Shown in pieces: positions 19,328 through 28,496 of a stretch of 64,000 nucleotides of DNA. The translations under genes and the position numbers were made by a program. The notes under the pieces were generated by a model. It searched no databases and was not told the DNA's origin. It worked only from the letters and a program-made list of their open reading frames with translations. Location: NCBI GenBank assembly GCA_016716335.1, contig JADJWN010000004.1, positions 241,001-305,000 on the forward strand, read 5' to 3'. How positions within the stretch are numbered: position 1 is the stretch's first letter; every line of letters begins with the position of its first letter. Source of the stretch: Saprospiraceae bacterium. Its GTDB lineage: Bacteria > Bacteroidota > Bacteroidia > Chitinophagales > Saprospiraceae.

Positions 19328-22030
19328 CTTTAATCGCACCATAACTTGTCCCGCTCTGCGGGGCTGGAATTGAAACTGTTTTTTTTGGAAGATGAAGGTA
19401 TGGGCCAATACATCCTTTAATCGCACCATAACTTGTCCCGCTCTGCGGGGCTGGAATTGAAACACGGATCATGTGTCTGAAATGATAGGTAAACCGGCCT
19501 TTAATCGCACCATACTGGAATTGAAACTCAGATGAAAACTATGGTTACATATACAAAGCAAGCCTTTAATCGCACCATACTGGAATTGAAACCTTGTTTC
19601 GCCGGTGATGCACAAAATAAACGTGACCTTTAATCGCACCATACTGGAATTGAAACTTCAGCTTTGTGTATCCTATCCCATCGGGTATAGACCTTTAATC
19701 GCACCATACTGGAATTGAAACAAGTTTGTCTGGTAATAGAGTCAATTGGCTTAACACCTTTAATCGCACCATAACTTGTCCCGCTCTGCGGGGCTGGAAT
19801 TGAAACGCACTTTGCTTCAACAAACCGTAAAGTAGCATCATTCCTTTAATCGCACCATACTGGAATTGAAACCAGGATAAGGAGTTTAAGTTCAAAAAAC
19901 TTTGCCCCCTTTAATCGCACCATACTGGAATTGAAACTAGCTTATTTTTTTAGCACATCACTGTATGAAATCGCCTTTAATCGCACCATAACTTGTCCCG
20001 CTCTGCGGGGCTGGAATTGAAACACTATGGGCCGGAGCCCTGGCCCTGCTGGCCGAGCCATCCTTTAATCGCACCATACTGGAATTGAAACATATGTAAG
20101 CAGACGGTTATTAAATGGGCTGACACCCTTTAATCGCACCATAACTTGTCCCGCTCTGCGGGGCTGGAATTGAAACAATCAATCTCTGCATATCCATACT
20201 GAGTACCGTTATCCTTTAATCGCACCATACTGGAATTGAAACCCTGATAAGCGGCATCACAGATAGTGACAAGCAGTGCCTTTAATCGCACCATACTGGA
20301 ATTGAAACTACTTTGAACATGCACTTAGTGAGTTAAGTAGGCTCCCTTTAATCGCACCATACTGGAATTGAAACTCATATATTTCTTCGATTGATCTTGC
20401 CATTATATTGCCTTTAATCGCACCATAACTTGTCCCGCTCTGCGGGGCTGGAATTGAAACTCCCATCCATTGTGCCGCAAGGTCAAAACCACCTCCTTTA
20501 ATCGCACCATACTGGAATTGAAACTTCGTTAATCCTTCTATTTGCACAGTAATGGCACTTCCTTTAATCGCACCATAACTTGTCCCGCTCTGCGGGGCTG
20601 GAATTGAAACACTTAAAGAATAATTCTAACCTTTGTCAGAATTTGCCCTTTAATCGCACCATAACTTGTCCCGCTCTGCGGGGCTGGAATTGAAACCGAT
20701 ATTCAGAATATCGTTATGTTAATAATAGGGTTGCCTTTAATCGCACCATAACCTGTCCCGCTCTGCGGGGCTGGAATTGAAACGCTCTTAAATTTTCATT
20801 GCCTGATGACTGCTCCCCCTTTAATCGCACCATAACCTGTCCCGCTCTGCGGGGCTGGAATTGAAACTAGAATTGATTAAGCAATTTTATAATGATTGCC
20901 TACCTTTAATCGCACCATAACCTGTCCCGCTCTGCGGGGCTGGAATTGAAACGTGGTGATGAATCTGAAGATGATGAAGAAGAAGATGCCTTTAATCGCA
21001 CCATAACTTGTCCCGCTCTGCGGGGCTGGAATTGAAACAAAAAGTGGATGGTAAAAGACAGGAAGCACTTAAACCTTTAATCGCACCATAACTTGTCCCG
21101 CTCTGCGGGGCTGGAATTGAAACAGTATCGCAGCATCAGCTTTAATAGGAGCAGCAGATCCTTTAATCGCACCATACTGGAATTGAAACAAGTGAGCGCA
21201 AGGTACTCGGAGCGGCGATCAAAGCCTTTAATCGCACCATACTGGAATTGAAACTTGCCATTTTAATTTCCTTTAGTGCTGATCTTGGGACCTTTAATCG
21301 CACCATAACTTGTCCCGCTCTGCGGGGCTGGAATTGAAACTCCTTATACGAAAACAGCAACAACGAATCTTTCTTGCCTTTAATCGCACCATAACTTGTC
21401 CCGCTCTGCGGGGCTGGAATTGAAACTGAAGATGGCAGAGTATTACAACTGCGTCAATAACCTTTAATCGCACCATAACTTGTCCCGCTCTGCGGGGCTG
21501 GAATTGAAACTGAAGATGGCAGAGTATTACAACTGCGTCAATAACCTTTAATCGCACCATAACTTGTCCCGCTCTGCGGGGCTGGAATTGAAACTAGTAA
21601 GAGAGCAATTAGAGACAGAAGTGAACGAACCTTTAATCGCACCATAACTTGTCCCGCTCTGCGGGGCTGGAATTGAAACTGGTGCTGCGGTTTTAGGTAT
21701 TGGGTTTTCGGTATTCTTATAATCGCACCATAACTTGTCCCCCACGGCGGGGCCGGAATTGAAACTGGTGCTACGGTTTTAGGTATTGGGTATTCGGTAT
21801 TCTTATAATCGCACCATAACTTGTCCCCCACTGCGGGGCTGGAATTGAAACTGGTGCTGCGGTTTTAGGTATTGGGTATTCGGTATTCGGTATTCTTATA
21901 ATCGCACCATAACTTGTCCCCCACTGCGGGGCCGGAATTGAAACTGGTGCTGCGGTTTTCGGTTTTGGGTATTCGGTATTCTTATAATCGCACCCTAACT
22001 TGTCCCACAATACAGGGCTGGAATTGAAAG
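19328..22030 (+). repeat. Zone of long CRISPR repeats with a 20-nt hairpin insert
   Basis: In 22 of the last 35 repeats the 20-mer ACTTGTCCCGCTCTGCGGGG sits between CGCACCATA and CTGGAATTG. In RNA, GUCCCGC-UCU-GCGGGGC folds as a 7-bp hairpin with one G-U pair. Without the insert the repeat has only CCA-TAC-TGG, so the hairpin lies in the loop of that small stem and leaves the handle ATTGAAAC unchanged. Long repeats start at 19328, 19415, 19758, 19975, 20128, 20412, 20562, 20648, 20735, 20819, 20904, 20990, 21075, 21292, 21378, 21462, 21546, 21631, 21716, 21802, 21895 and 21981. The three at 20735, 20819 and 20904 read ACCTG instead of ACTTG. The 13 short repeats between them are normal. Confidence 0.97.
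21680..22030 (+). repeat. Four near-identical terminal spacer-repeat units
   Basis: The last four spacers are variants of one low-complexity sequence (TGGTGCTGCGGTTTT, then GGTATTGGGTATTCGGTATT with small insertions), each followed by a diverged long repeat with CTTATAATCG at its start. The stem bases change (CCCCCACGGCGGGG, CCCCCACTGCGGGG, CCCACAATACAGGG) but the outer pairs are largely kept. The last copy ends in GAATTGAAAG. This is the leader-distal end, expanded by tandem duplication. Confidence 0.85.
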
Positions 22031-22208
22031 ATTTATTTTTAGCAGAACTGTAATAGCATCTACCATACCTCGCCATAATGATATAATCTATTAGCGGATT
22101 TCATCTAAACAAAAATTCCATTTCCGGAGCACTACATTACAAGCCTTTTCAATCCGGAACCAATAATCTATTGCATGATGTCAAAGGAATTAACCTAAAT
22201 GTCAGTGG

Positions 22209-23873
22209 TCAGAGTTCCTTAAGGGATTTGGAGGACTGGATGAATTGCAGGGCAGATTTTACAAAGGGGTCTTTTTCAGCATAAAAACGGGAGGCCTCAT
22301 TTTTGTTTCTTTGATATTTTATCGCAAAATACTTGATCATATTTTCAAACTTACCTGCCAGAAAACCAGCATCATATCGTTTTTCGGTTCCGGCATATTT
22401 TTGAAGTTCCTCATAAAATACTGTGGGAATCTGGATGGTTAAATCACTTTGTCCCGAAATCTTTATCTTGCCCTCGCTCATACTTTTAAATACAAATTCA
22501 GGCAGATAGGAATCCATATTGATAAAATCATCAGTAATGAAGATGCTGTCAAGGGGTACAAAAATGTCGGGATAGATACCTCCTGAAGCATAAAGCCGTC
22601 TGTTTAATACCAGAGATGAAAAAAAGCTGCTGTCTTTGATTTCCTGGATGTCTTTGTCAAACATCTGTCCGTTGATGTATCGGGAATGGATGTCTTCATC
22701 ATAGTTTTCGTGATCGGCATAATCTCTCTGGATACATCTGCCACTGGGGGTATAATATCGGGCTACTGTAAGACGTACGGCACCTCCATTGTTGAGGTCA
22801 TACTGCTCCTGTACAAGACCTTTGCCAAAAGATCTTCTTCCTACGATCACACCTCGGTCCCAGTCCTGGATGGCACCTGCAATGATCTCTGAGGCGGAGG
22901 CTGAATTCTCATCTATCAGTACGGCCACTTTATCAACATCAAAAAAACGCTTTCCGGTGGATTTGTATTCATTCCTTTTATTGTTCCGTCCTTCGGTGTA
23001 CACCAGCAATCTGTTCTTATCCTCAAAAATCTGGCAAAGAATATTGGTGGCTTCAGGCAGATATCCCCCCGGATTATTCCTGAGGTCTATAATCAGATGT
23101 TTTGCCTTACCACTTTCAAACAGGGATTCCAGGGCCTGCATAAATTCACGGTAGGTGTTGGAGCTGAATCTGTCTAAGCTGATGTATGCTATGGAGTCTT
23201 TGAGCGTCAATGCAGAGGTTACAGTGCTGACAGGGATTTTGGCCGGAGTTACGCTGATTGTTTTCTCCTCTGTTTTTCTGCTTATTTTGATATTGACAGG
23301 TGTGGCGTCATGTGACCTCAGCATCTTGCGTATATCATTGAATTCCAATCCTTTTCCTGCTACGATACTGTCATTGACCATCAGTATTTTGTCAAATACC
23401 TGCAATCCTGCATTCATAGCCGGGCTGTTGTCCAATACACCACTGATAAACACGGTATCATTAATCATGAAAGTTTCTATCCCGATACCATAGAATTCTC
23501 CATTCATCTGATCATTGATTTCTTCCAGCTCGGAAGGTGGGATATAGACGGAATGAGGGTCTAATTTTCTGAATACAGAGTGAAGAGCTTCATCCAGAAG
23601 TTCCTCGCTGTCGATTTTATCCACATATCTGTTTTCTACAAAACGCAGCAATTCCTCTACTCTGCCGATCATAGGTGGCTGACCTTCCAGCTCTAATTTG
23701 TCTATCAGTGCATAGTCTCTCTTTTCATTCATTTTATAACCAATCATGATACCTGCTATCATCATTACCGATAGCATGAGAGGCTGCATGATAATCCATT
23801 TCTGATTCAATTCGGGTTTCAAATCGTCGAAATACTTAATCCTTTTATAAAAATAACCAATACCTTGCCACAC
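22209..23873 (-). CDS. C-terminal processing peptidase, S41 family with PDZ domain
   Basis: Serine protease of the CtpA/Prc family, which trims or degrades periplasmic proteins. Order: a short cytoplasmic N-terminus, one membrane anchor (LMLSVMMIAGIMIGYKM, residues about 32-48), PDZ domain (about 110-190, GIGIETFMINDTVFISGVL to GLQVFDKILMVND), then the S41 catalytic core with LIIDLRNNPGGYLPEA, the nucleophile Ser in ENSASASEIIAGA and the general-base Lys in RRSFGKGLVQ. The 554-residue model starts at a GTG; the ATG before the anchor (MQPLMLS) is an alternative. The C-terminal 150 residues are the usual Bacteroidota extension. It faces the end of the CRISPR array with 178 bases between. Confidence 0.93.
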   Translation of the reverse strand: MWQGIGYFYKRIKYFDDLKPELNQKWIIMQPLMLSVMMIAGIMIGYKMNEKRDYALIDKLELEGQPPMIGRVEELLRFVENRYVDKIDSEELLDEALHSVFRKLDPHSVYIPPSELEEINDQMNGEFYGIGIETFMINDTVFISGVLDNSPAMNAGLQVFDKILMVNDSIVAGKGLEFNDIRKMLRSHDATPVNIKISRKTEEKTISVTPAKIPVSTVTSALTLKDSIAYISLDRFSSNTYREFMQALESLFESGKAKHLIIDLRNNPGGYLPEATNILCQIFEDKNRLLVYTEGRNNKRNEYKSTGKRFFDVDKVAVLIDENSASASEIIAGAIQDWDRGVIVGRRSFGKGLVQEQYDLNNGGAVRLTVARYYTPSGRCIQRDYADHENYDEDIHSRYINGQMFDKDIQEIKDSSFFSSLVLNRRLYASGGIYPDIFVPLDSIFITDDFINMDSYLPEFVFKSMSEGKIKISGQSDLTIQIPTVFYEELQKYAGTEKRYDAGFLAGKFENMIKYFAIKYQRNKNEASRFYAEKDPFVKSALQFIQSSKSLKEL

Positions 23874-24170
23874 TCTGAATGAGATTGCAAATTAACGTAA
23901 AAAATATGCATTGGTTGTCCGCTCCGGCTTCTTTATATTTTTACCTGAGTCCTCTATTCAGTTGATTTTGTGTTATCTCACGATTCACATATTCACGGAT
24001 TTTGGCCCGGTGGCGGGGTAACTTCAAGCTGTGGCATATTCATCCTGACTGATTTCAGGATTTATCCGTTTATGGCCAAATTTTATTTTTGAGACAATTT
24101 GAAAATCACGGGTTTGCGAATCTTGGTATTTTTACGACCTTATTCTTCACTCAAACACGAAGGCACACAC

Positions 24171-24647
24171 ATGGGTAAAAGAAAAATTGTAGAACTCGAT
24201 CCAACAGATGCACGGCTTCTATCCATTCTTATGCAGGATGCCCGGATCTCTTATGCCGAAATCGGTAAGAAACTTTTCATATCTCAGGCCACAGTCCATG
24301 CAAGAATCAAAAAATTGTTTGAATCCGGAGTGCTCAGAAATATAAGGGCGGATATAGACTATCACCTGCTGGGCTATGATATCTGTGCTTTTCTGGGCAT
24401 TTATCTGGAGAAATCCAATTTGTACGAAAGTGTCAAAACCGAATTGCTCAAAATACCGGAGGTCATTGATGCCCACTATACCACCGGCACCTACAGCATC
24501 TTCGCCAAAGTATTGTGCAGGGATACTGAACACCTTCGTGAAGTGCTCTCTAAAAAGCTGCAGAACATCAAGGGCATACAGCGCACCGAAACTTTTATTT
24601 CTCTGGAAGAGAGTATTGCCCGCCCACTGATGCTTGCGGATGTATAG
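24171..24647 (+). CDS. Lrp/AsnC family transcriptional regulator
   Basis: 158 residues from the ATG at 24171 (MGKRKIVELDPTDARLL), the natural start for this family; an in-frame extension to 24099 adds nothing typical. N-terminal helix-turn-helix: DARISYAEIGKKLFISQATVHARIKKL. C-terminal RAM ligand-binding domain: AFLGIYLEKSNLYESV, VIDAHYTTGTYSIFAKVLCRD, IKGIQRTETFISL. Such proteins form octamers that sense amino acids and control amino-acid metabolism. The 297 bases upstream hold no other gene. It converges on glnS with 18 bases between the stops, which fits no shared terminator that I can see. Confidence 0.93.
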   Translation: MGKRKIVELDPTDARLLSILMQDARISYAEIGKKLFISQATVHARIKKLFESGVLRNIRADIDYHLLGYDICAFLGIYLEKSNLYESVKTELLKIPEVIDAHYTTGTYSIFAKVLCRDTEHLREVLSKKLQNIKGIQRTETFISLEESIARPLMLADV

Positions 24648-24665
24648 GGCTGTAAAGTAACTGGG

Positions 24666-26344
24666 TTATCCTTTTTTCTGCTCTTTGGACCATGAGTCTT
24701 TCAGCCCCACTGTCTTATTGAATACGGGCTTATCTTCCGAACTGTCCGGGTCTGTACAGAAATATCCCAGTCTCAGGAATTGATAGGATGTCCCTGGTGA
24801 CGAACTTTTCAGGCCGGTTTCTGCTTTGGCATCTGGAATGACCTGCAGGGATTGTGGATTGAAAAACTCCAGAAAATCCTTGGTTTCATCAGCCGTTGGA
24901 TCCGGTACGGTAAAGAGTCTGTCATACAGTCTTATCTCACAGTCTATGCAATCCTTGGCATTGACCCAATGCAGTGTGCCTTTGGGCTTGATGCCCGAGC
25001 TGTCTTCACCGGATTTGCTGTTGGGGTAATAATCGGCATATATAGTATGTACCTTGCCTTCATTATCTTTTTCTGCACCAGTACAATGGAGAATGTAGGC
25101 ATGTTTCAGCCTTACATCTGCTCCCGGAGTCATCCTGAAGTACTTTGGAGGTGCATTTTCCATAAAATCTTCTCTTTCGATGAATATCTCTGAGGAAAAG
25201 CTCAGAGGCCTGCTGCCTGCCTGTGCATCCTCCGGATTATTTTCTGCCCAAAGGGTTTCAGATTGGTCTGCAGGATAATTTTGGATCACTACCCGCACCG
25301 GGTCCAGCACCACCATGGCTCTCAGAGCGTTCAGATTCAGTACATCCTCACACAGGACTCAAGGAGTGAAATTTCGATGGTATTTTCTCTTTTGGCTACT
25401 CCGGCTTTGTTGCAGAAGTCTCTGATAGCCGCCGGCGGATATCCACGTCTTCTCATTCCTGAGATGGTAGGCATCCGGGGATCGTCCCAACCTGATACAA
25501 AGCCATCCTGAACGAGCTTGAGCAGCTTGCGCTTGGAAGTGATCATATATTCCACATTCATTCTGGCAAATTCATATTGCTTTGAAGGGAAAATTTCCAG
25601 TTTTTCTAAAAACCAGTCATACAAAGGCCTGTGATGGATAAACTCCAGTGAGCACAGCGAATGTGTGATACCTTCAATGGAATCAGACTGGCCATGGGCA
25701 AAATCATACATCGGGTATATACACCATGCATCTCCGGTTCGGTGATGATGTTCTTTTTTGATACGGTATATGATCGGGTCTCTCATCAGCATATTGGGTG
25801 AGGCCATATCTACATTGGCCCTCAGTACCTTGGAGCCATCCGGAAATTCCCCATTGCGCATCCTCTCAAACAGGTCCAGATTTTCCTCGACTGTTCTTGC
25901 CTTATACGGACTGTCTTTGCCGGGCTCGGAGGGTGTGCCTTTCATGGCTGCTATTTCTTCAGGCGTGCTGTCATCCACATAGGCTAGCCCTTTCTTGATC
26001 AGTTTTACCGCAAATTGATAGAGTTGTTCAAAATAATCTGAAGCATACAGGGTAGGCTGATTCCATTCAAAACCCAGCCAGCGTATATCGTTTTGTATGC
26101 TTTCTACGTACTCTGTATCTTCGGTGGTGGGGTTGGTGTCGTCAAATCTGAGATTGGTGGTGCCACCGTATTTTGCCGCTGTTTCAAAATTGACACAAAT
26201 CGCCTTGGCATGACCTATGTGCAGATATCCATTGGGTTCCGGGGGGAATCGGGTAAGTATCCTGCCTCCGTGTTTTCCTTCTTTCAGATCCTGCTCGATG
26301 ATCTGCTCTATAAAGTTGAGTGATTCTTTTTTTTCTTCTGACAT
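24666..26344 (-). CDS. glnS: Glutaminyl-tRNA synthetase (one frameshift)
   Basis: Charges tRNA-Gln with glutamine; class I synthetase. N-terminal part (25337-26344): FPPEPNGYLHIGHAKAI carries the HIGH motif, RFDDTNP is typical of GlnRS/GluRS, and MITSKRKLLKLV stands for KMSKS. The anticodon-binding C-terminal half (24666-25316) is in another frame. The break is at SLLESCVR: one more C in the CC pair at 25346-25347 restores CVRDVLNLNALRAMVVLDPV, a GlnRS sequence. I treat this as one gene of about 560 residues with a single-base loss, most likely a sequencing error because the gene is essential where no GatCAB route is used. The next gene on the same strand upstream is argS. Confidence 0.93.
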
Positions 26345-26379
26345 TTTATCCTGGTATTTGAAAAATCAATGATTAATCT

Positions 26380-28243
26380 TTACATCCTTTCGGGCATATC
26401 AATGCCGAGGAGATTCATGTTCTTTTGGAGTATATAAGCCACGACACTGCACAAAGTCAGTCTGAAAGCCGCTGCTGCCTCCGATTCGGCGTTAAGAATC
26501 CTTACATCGTGATACATCCTGTGAAAGTTCCTTGCCAACTGATAAGCATAATTTGCCAGCAATGAAGGATCATAAGTCCGCCCCGCCTGCTGTATAAGCT
26601 CCGGAAAATCAAGGATATGCTTCAGCAGGGTTTTTTCCACCTCCAAAGGAGCGTATTCTCCGCTTATTTGAATTTTCAATTCGCTTTCACGGCCTTGATC
26701 AGTATTTTGTTTGCGAAGGATGGATTTTATTCTCACATAGGCGTTTTGAATGTAGGGGCCGGTGTTGCCCTGCATATCTACAGATTCCTTTGGGTCAAAA
26801 ATCATCCTTTTCTTAGGTTGCACCTTGATAATGAAATATTTCAATGCTCCCAGTGCAATGGTTTCAATGATTTTATCCTGCTCCGCCTGTGATAAATGAG
26901 CCAGTTCGCCTCGTTCAGCCGCCGCAAGCCTGGCTTCCCCGATCACTTCTGCGATAAGATCGTCGGCATCTACCACAGTGCCTTCTCTGGATTTCATCTT
27001 TCCGCTGGGCAGGTCCACCATGCCGTAAGACAGATGATGCAGATGCTGAGCATAAGGTTCTCCCAGTCTTTTCAGTATCTCAAACAATACTTTGAAGTGG
27101 TAGTCCTGCTCGTCGGCGACCGTATATACCATGGCGTCTATGCCAAAATCCCTGTATCTTTTTTGCGCCGTGCCGATATCCTGAGTAATATATACGGCAG
27201 TGCCGTCACTCCTCAGCACTACTTACGGTCCATTCCCACATCTTCCAGATTTACCCAGACACTTCCGTCTTCCTGTCTGTAAAAAACTCCTTTTCCAGTC
27301 CGGACAGAATGGCATCTTTACCTAAGAGATAGGTATCAGACTCATAGTACAGGGCGTCAAAGTTTACTCCGAGTTTTCGGTAAGTTTCATCAAATCCGTC
27401 ATATACCCAGCTGTTGAGTTTTTTCCATAACGCTATGGTATCAGGATCGCCGGCTTCCCAGTCGAGCAACATTTTTCTGGCCTCACTGCCCAGGGTGCTG
27501 TATTCGTTAAAATAACTGTTTTTGAAATTTTTAAAAAACTGTGCTTCCGATTCACCCTCTCTGGCATGTGTGGCAAATATATGCCTGGCTGCCTCTGACT
27601 GCTGCCAATGCTGATACTCTTCCTGAAATTTTACCTCAAAAAGCACATAATAGTCCCCCACAAAATGGTCACCCTTGATGCCGGTAGATTCAGGAGTTTT
27701 GCCTTCACCAAATTTTTGCCATGCCAGCATACTCTTACAGATGGCTATGCCGCGGTCATTGATGATCTGGGTTTTGATCACTTCATACCCGTTGGTCTCC
27801 ATGATTTTACTGCATGACCATCCCAGCAGAATATTGCGGATATGTCCGAGGTGCAGGGGTTTATTGGTGTTGGGTGAGGAAAACTCCACCATAATCTTAC
27901 TGCCATGCTTTTTCATCACACCGAAGTCAGGGGTGCCATATACCTTAAGCAGATTTTCAGTCCAGAAACTGTCACTCAAAGTCAGATTCAGAAAACCCTT
28001 TTCGAGGTTCCAGGATTGGACAAGGGCAGGCTCATGCTTTACAAGCCATGTTCCCAAAGCACTTCCCAGGTCTGTTAGAGGTACGCCGGTTTTTTTACTT
28101 ACCGGAAAGATCACGAGTGTATAATCCCCCTCAAATTCAGGACGGGTATGATTGAATACCAGGTCAGACTCAGGTGCGCTGTAGTTATAAAGCTCTGCCA
28201 AGGCCTTCCCGGCGGCACGTGTTAATGCATCCAAAAACAACAT
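26380..28243 (-). CDS. argS: Arginyl-tRNA synthetase (two frameshifts)
   Basis: Charges tRNA-Arg. N-terminal piece (27251-28243) has the Add1-like N-domain and the HIGH-type motif in SSPNTNKPLHLGHIRNILLG. C-terminal piece (26380-27219) has LRSDGTAVYITQDIGTAQKR and the DALR anticodon domain ending LGIDMPERM. Between them a third frame reads GVFYRQEDGSVWVNLEDVG, a normal ArgRS segment. Two single-base losses, one in the CC pair at 27289-27290 and one at the single C near 27222, together restore a continuous protein of about 600 residues. Two independent hits in one essential gene point to sequencing error. It lies 35 bases upstream of glnS on the same strand. Confidence 0.93.
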
Positions 28244-28457
28244 GTAGTGGATTTTGATGTAAAAAACTGCAAATATACGTCATTGTATCAATTGCTTGTA
28301 GGGACAATCCTGCTGTGTCCTTTTTTAAATCATGCTCATCTGCACCTGCAAGACCAAAGGTAAACTTTTGCTGTTCTTCTTTATTTTATGGTGTTTATTA
28401 GAAAGAAGTTAATCAAAATCATATGTTAAAAACTGACAATGAATGCGCTGAATTGTA

Positions 28458-28465
28458 TATTTTTG
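28458..28465 (+). promoter_or_regulatory. -7 box of the haloperoxidase gene at 28497
   Basis: TATTTTTG matches the Bacteroidota -7 element TAnnTTTG and lies 32 bases before the ATG in a 250-base divergent spacer shared with argS. No good TTTG -33 box is seen about 20 bases upstream. Confidence 0.4.
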
Positions 28466-28496
28466 CGCCGATTTTCGGATATAACTAAATGATAAA

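Larger units (their letters stand above)
12852..22030 (+). CRISPR. Type I-B CRISPR array, about 136 repeats, two repeat lengths
   Basis: By manual count there are about 136 repeats and 135 spacers over 9.2 kb. The short repeat is 29-30 nt: (C)CTTTAATCGCACCATA joined to CTGGAATTGAAAC. Spacers are mostly 35-38 nt. The 3' ATTGAAAC gives the expected 8-nt crRNA handle for a plus-strand transcript, so the leader-proximal (newest) end is on the left. From 19328 on, 22 repeats carry a 20-nt hairpin insert. Other irregularities: poorly formed repeats at 12901-13095, a triple-mutant repeat at 17235-17263, a one-base variant at 18023-18051, two exact duplicate spacer pairs (16935/17920 and 21427/21511), and four near-identical terminal units. 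The base before CTTTAATCG is C in every unit from 14953 to 21679, but mostly G and sometimes A or T to the left. Confidence 0.98.

Noticed and set aside
14089..22076. Many minus-strand open frames in the array with repeated FNSSMVRLK, FQFQYGAIKG or SIPAPQSGTSYGAIKG segments
   Set aside because: They are translations of the CRISPR repeat in three frames, which has no stop codons on that strand. They are not repeat proteins.
22031..22208. A second leader at the right end of the array (array growing from the right)
   Set aside because: Repeat orientation with 3' ATTGAAAC, cas2 on the left, the AT-rich leader on the left and the diverged last repeat on the right all favour the left side as leader.
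25337..28243. glnS and argS as true split genes or pseudogenes
   Set aside because: Each break is healed by one base in a short run and the proteins are otherwise complete; sequencing error is more likely.
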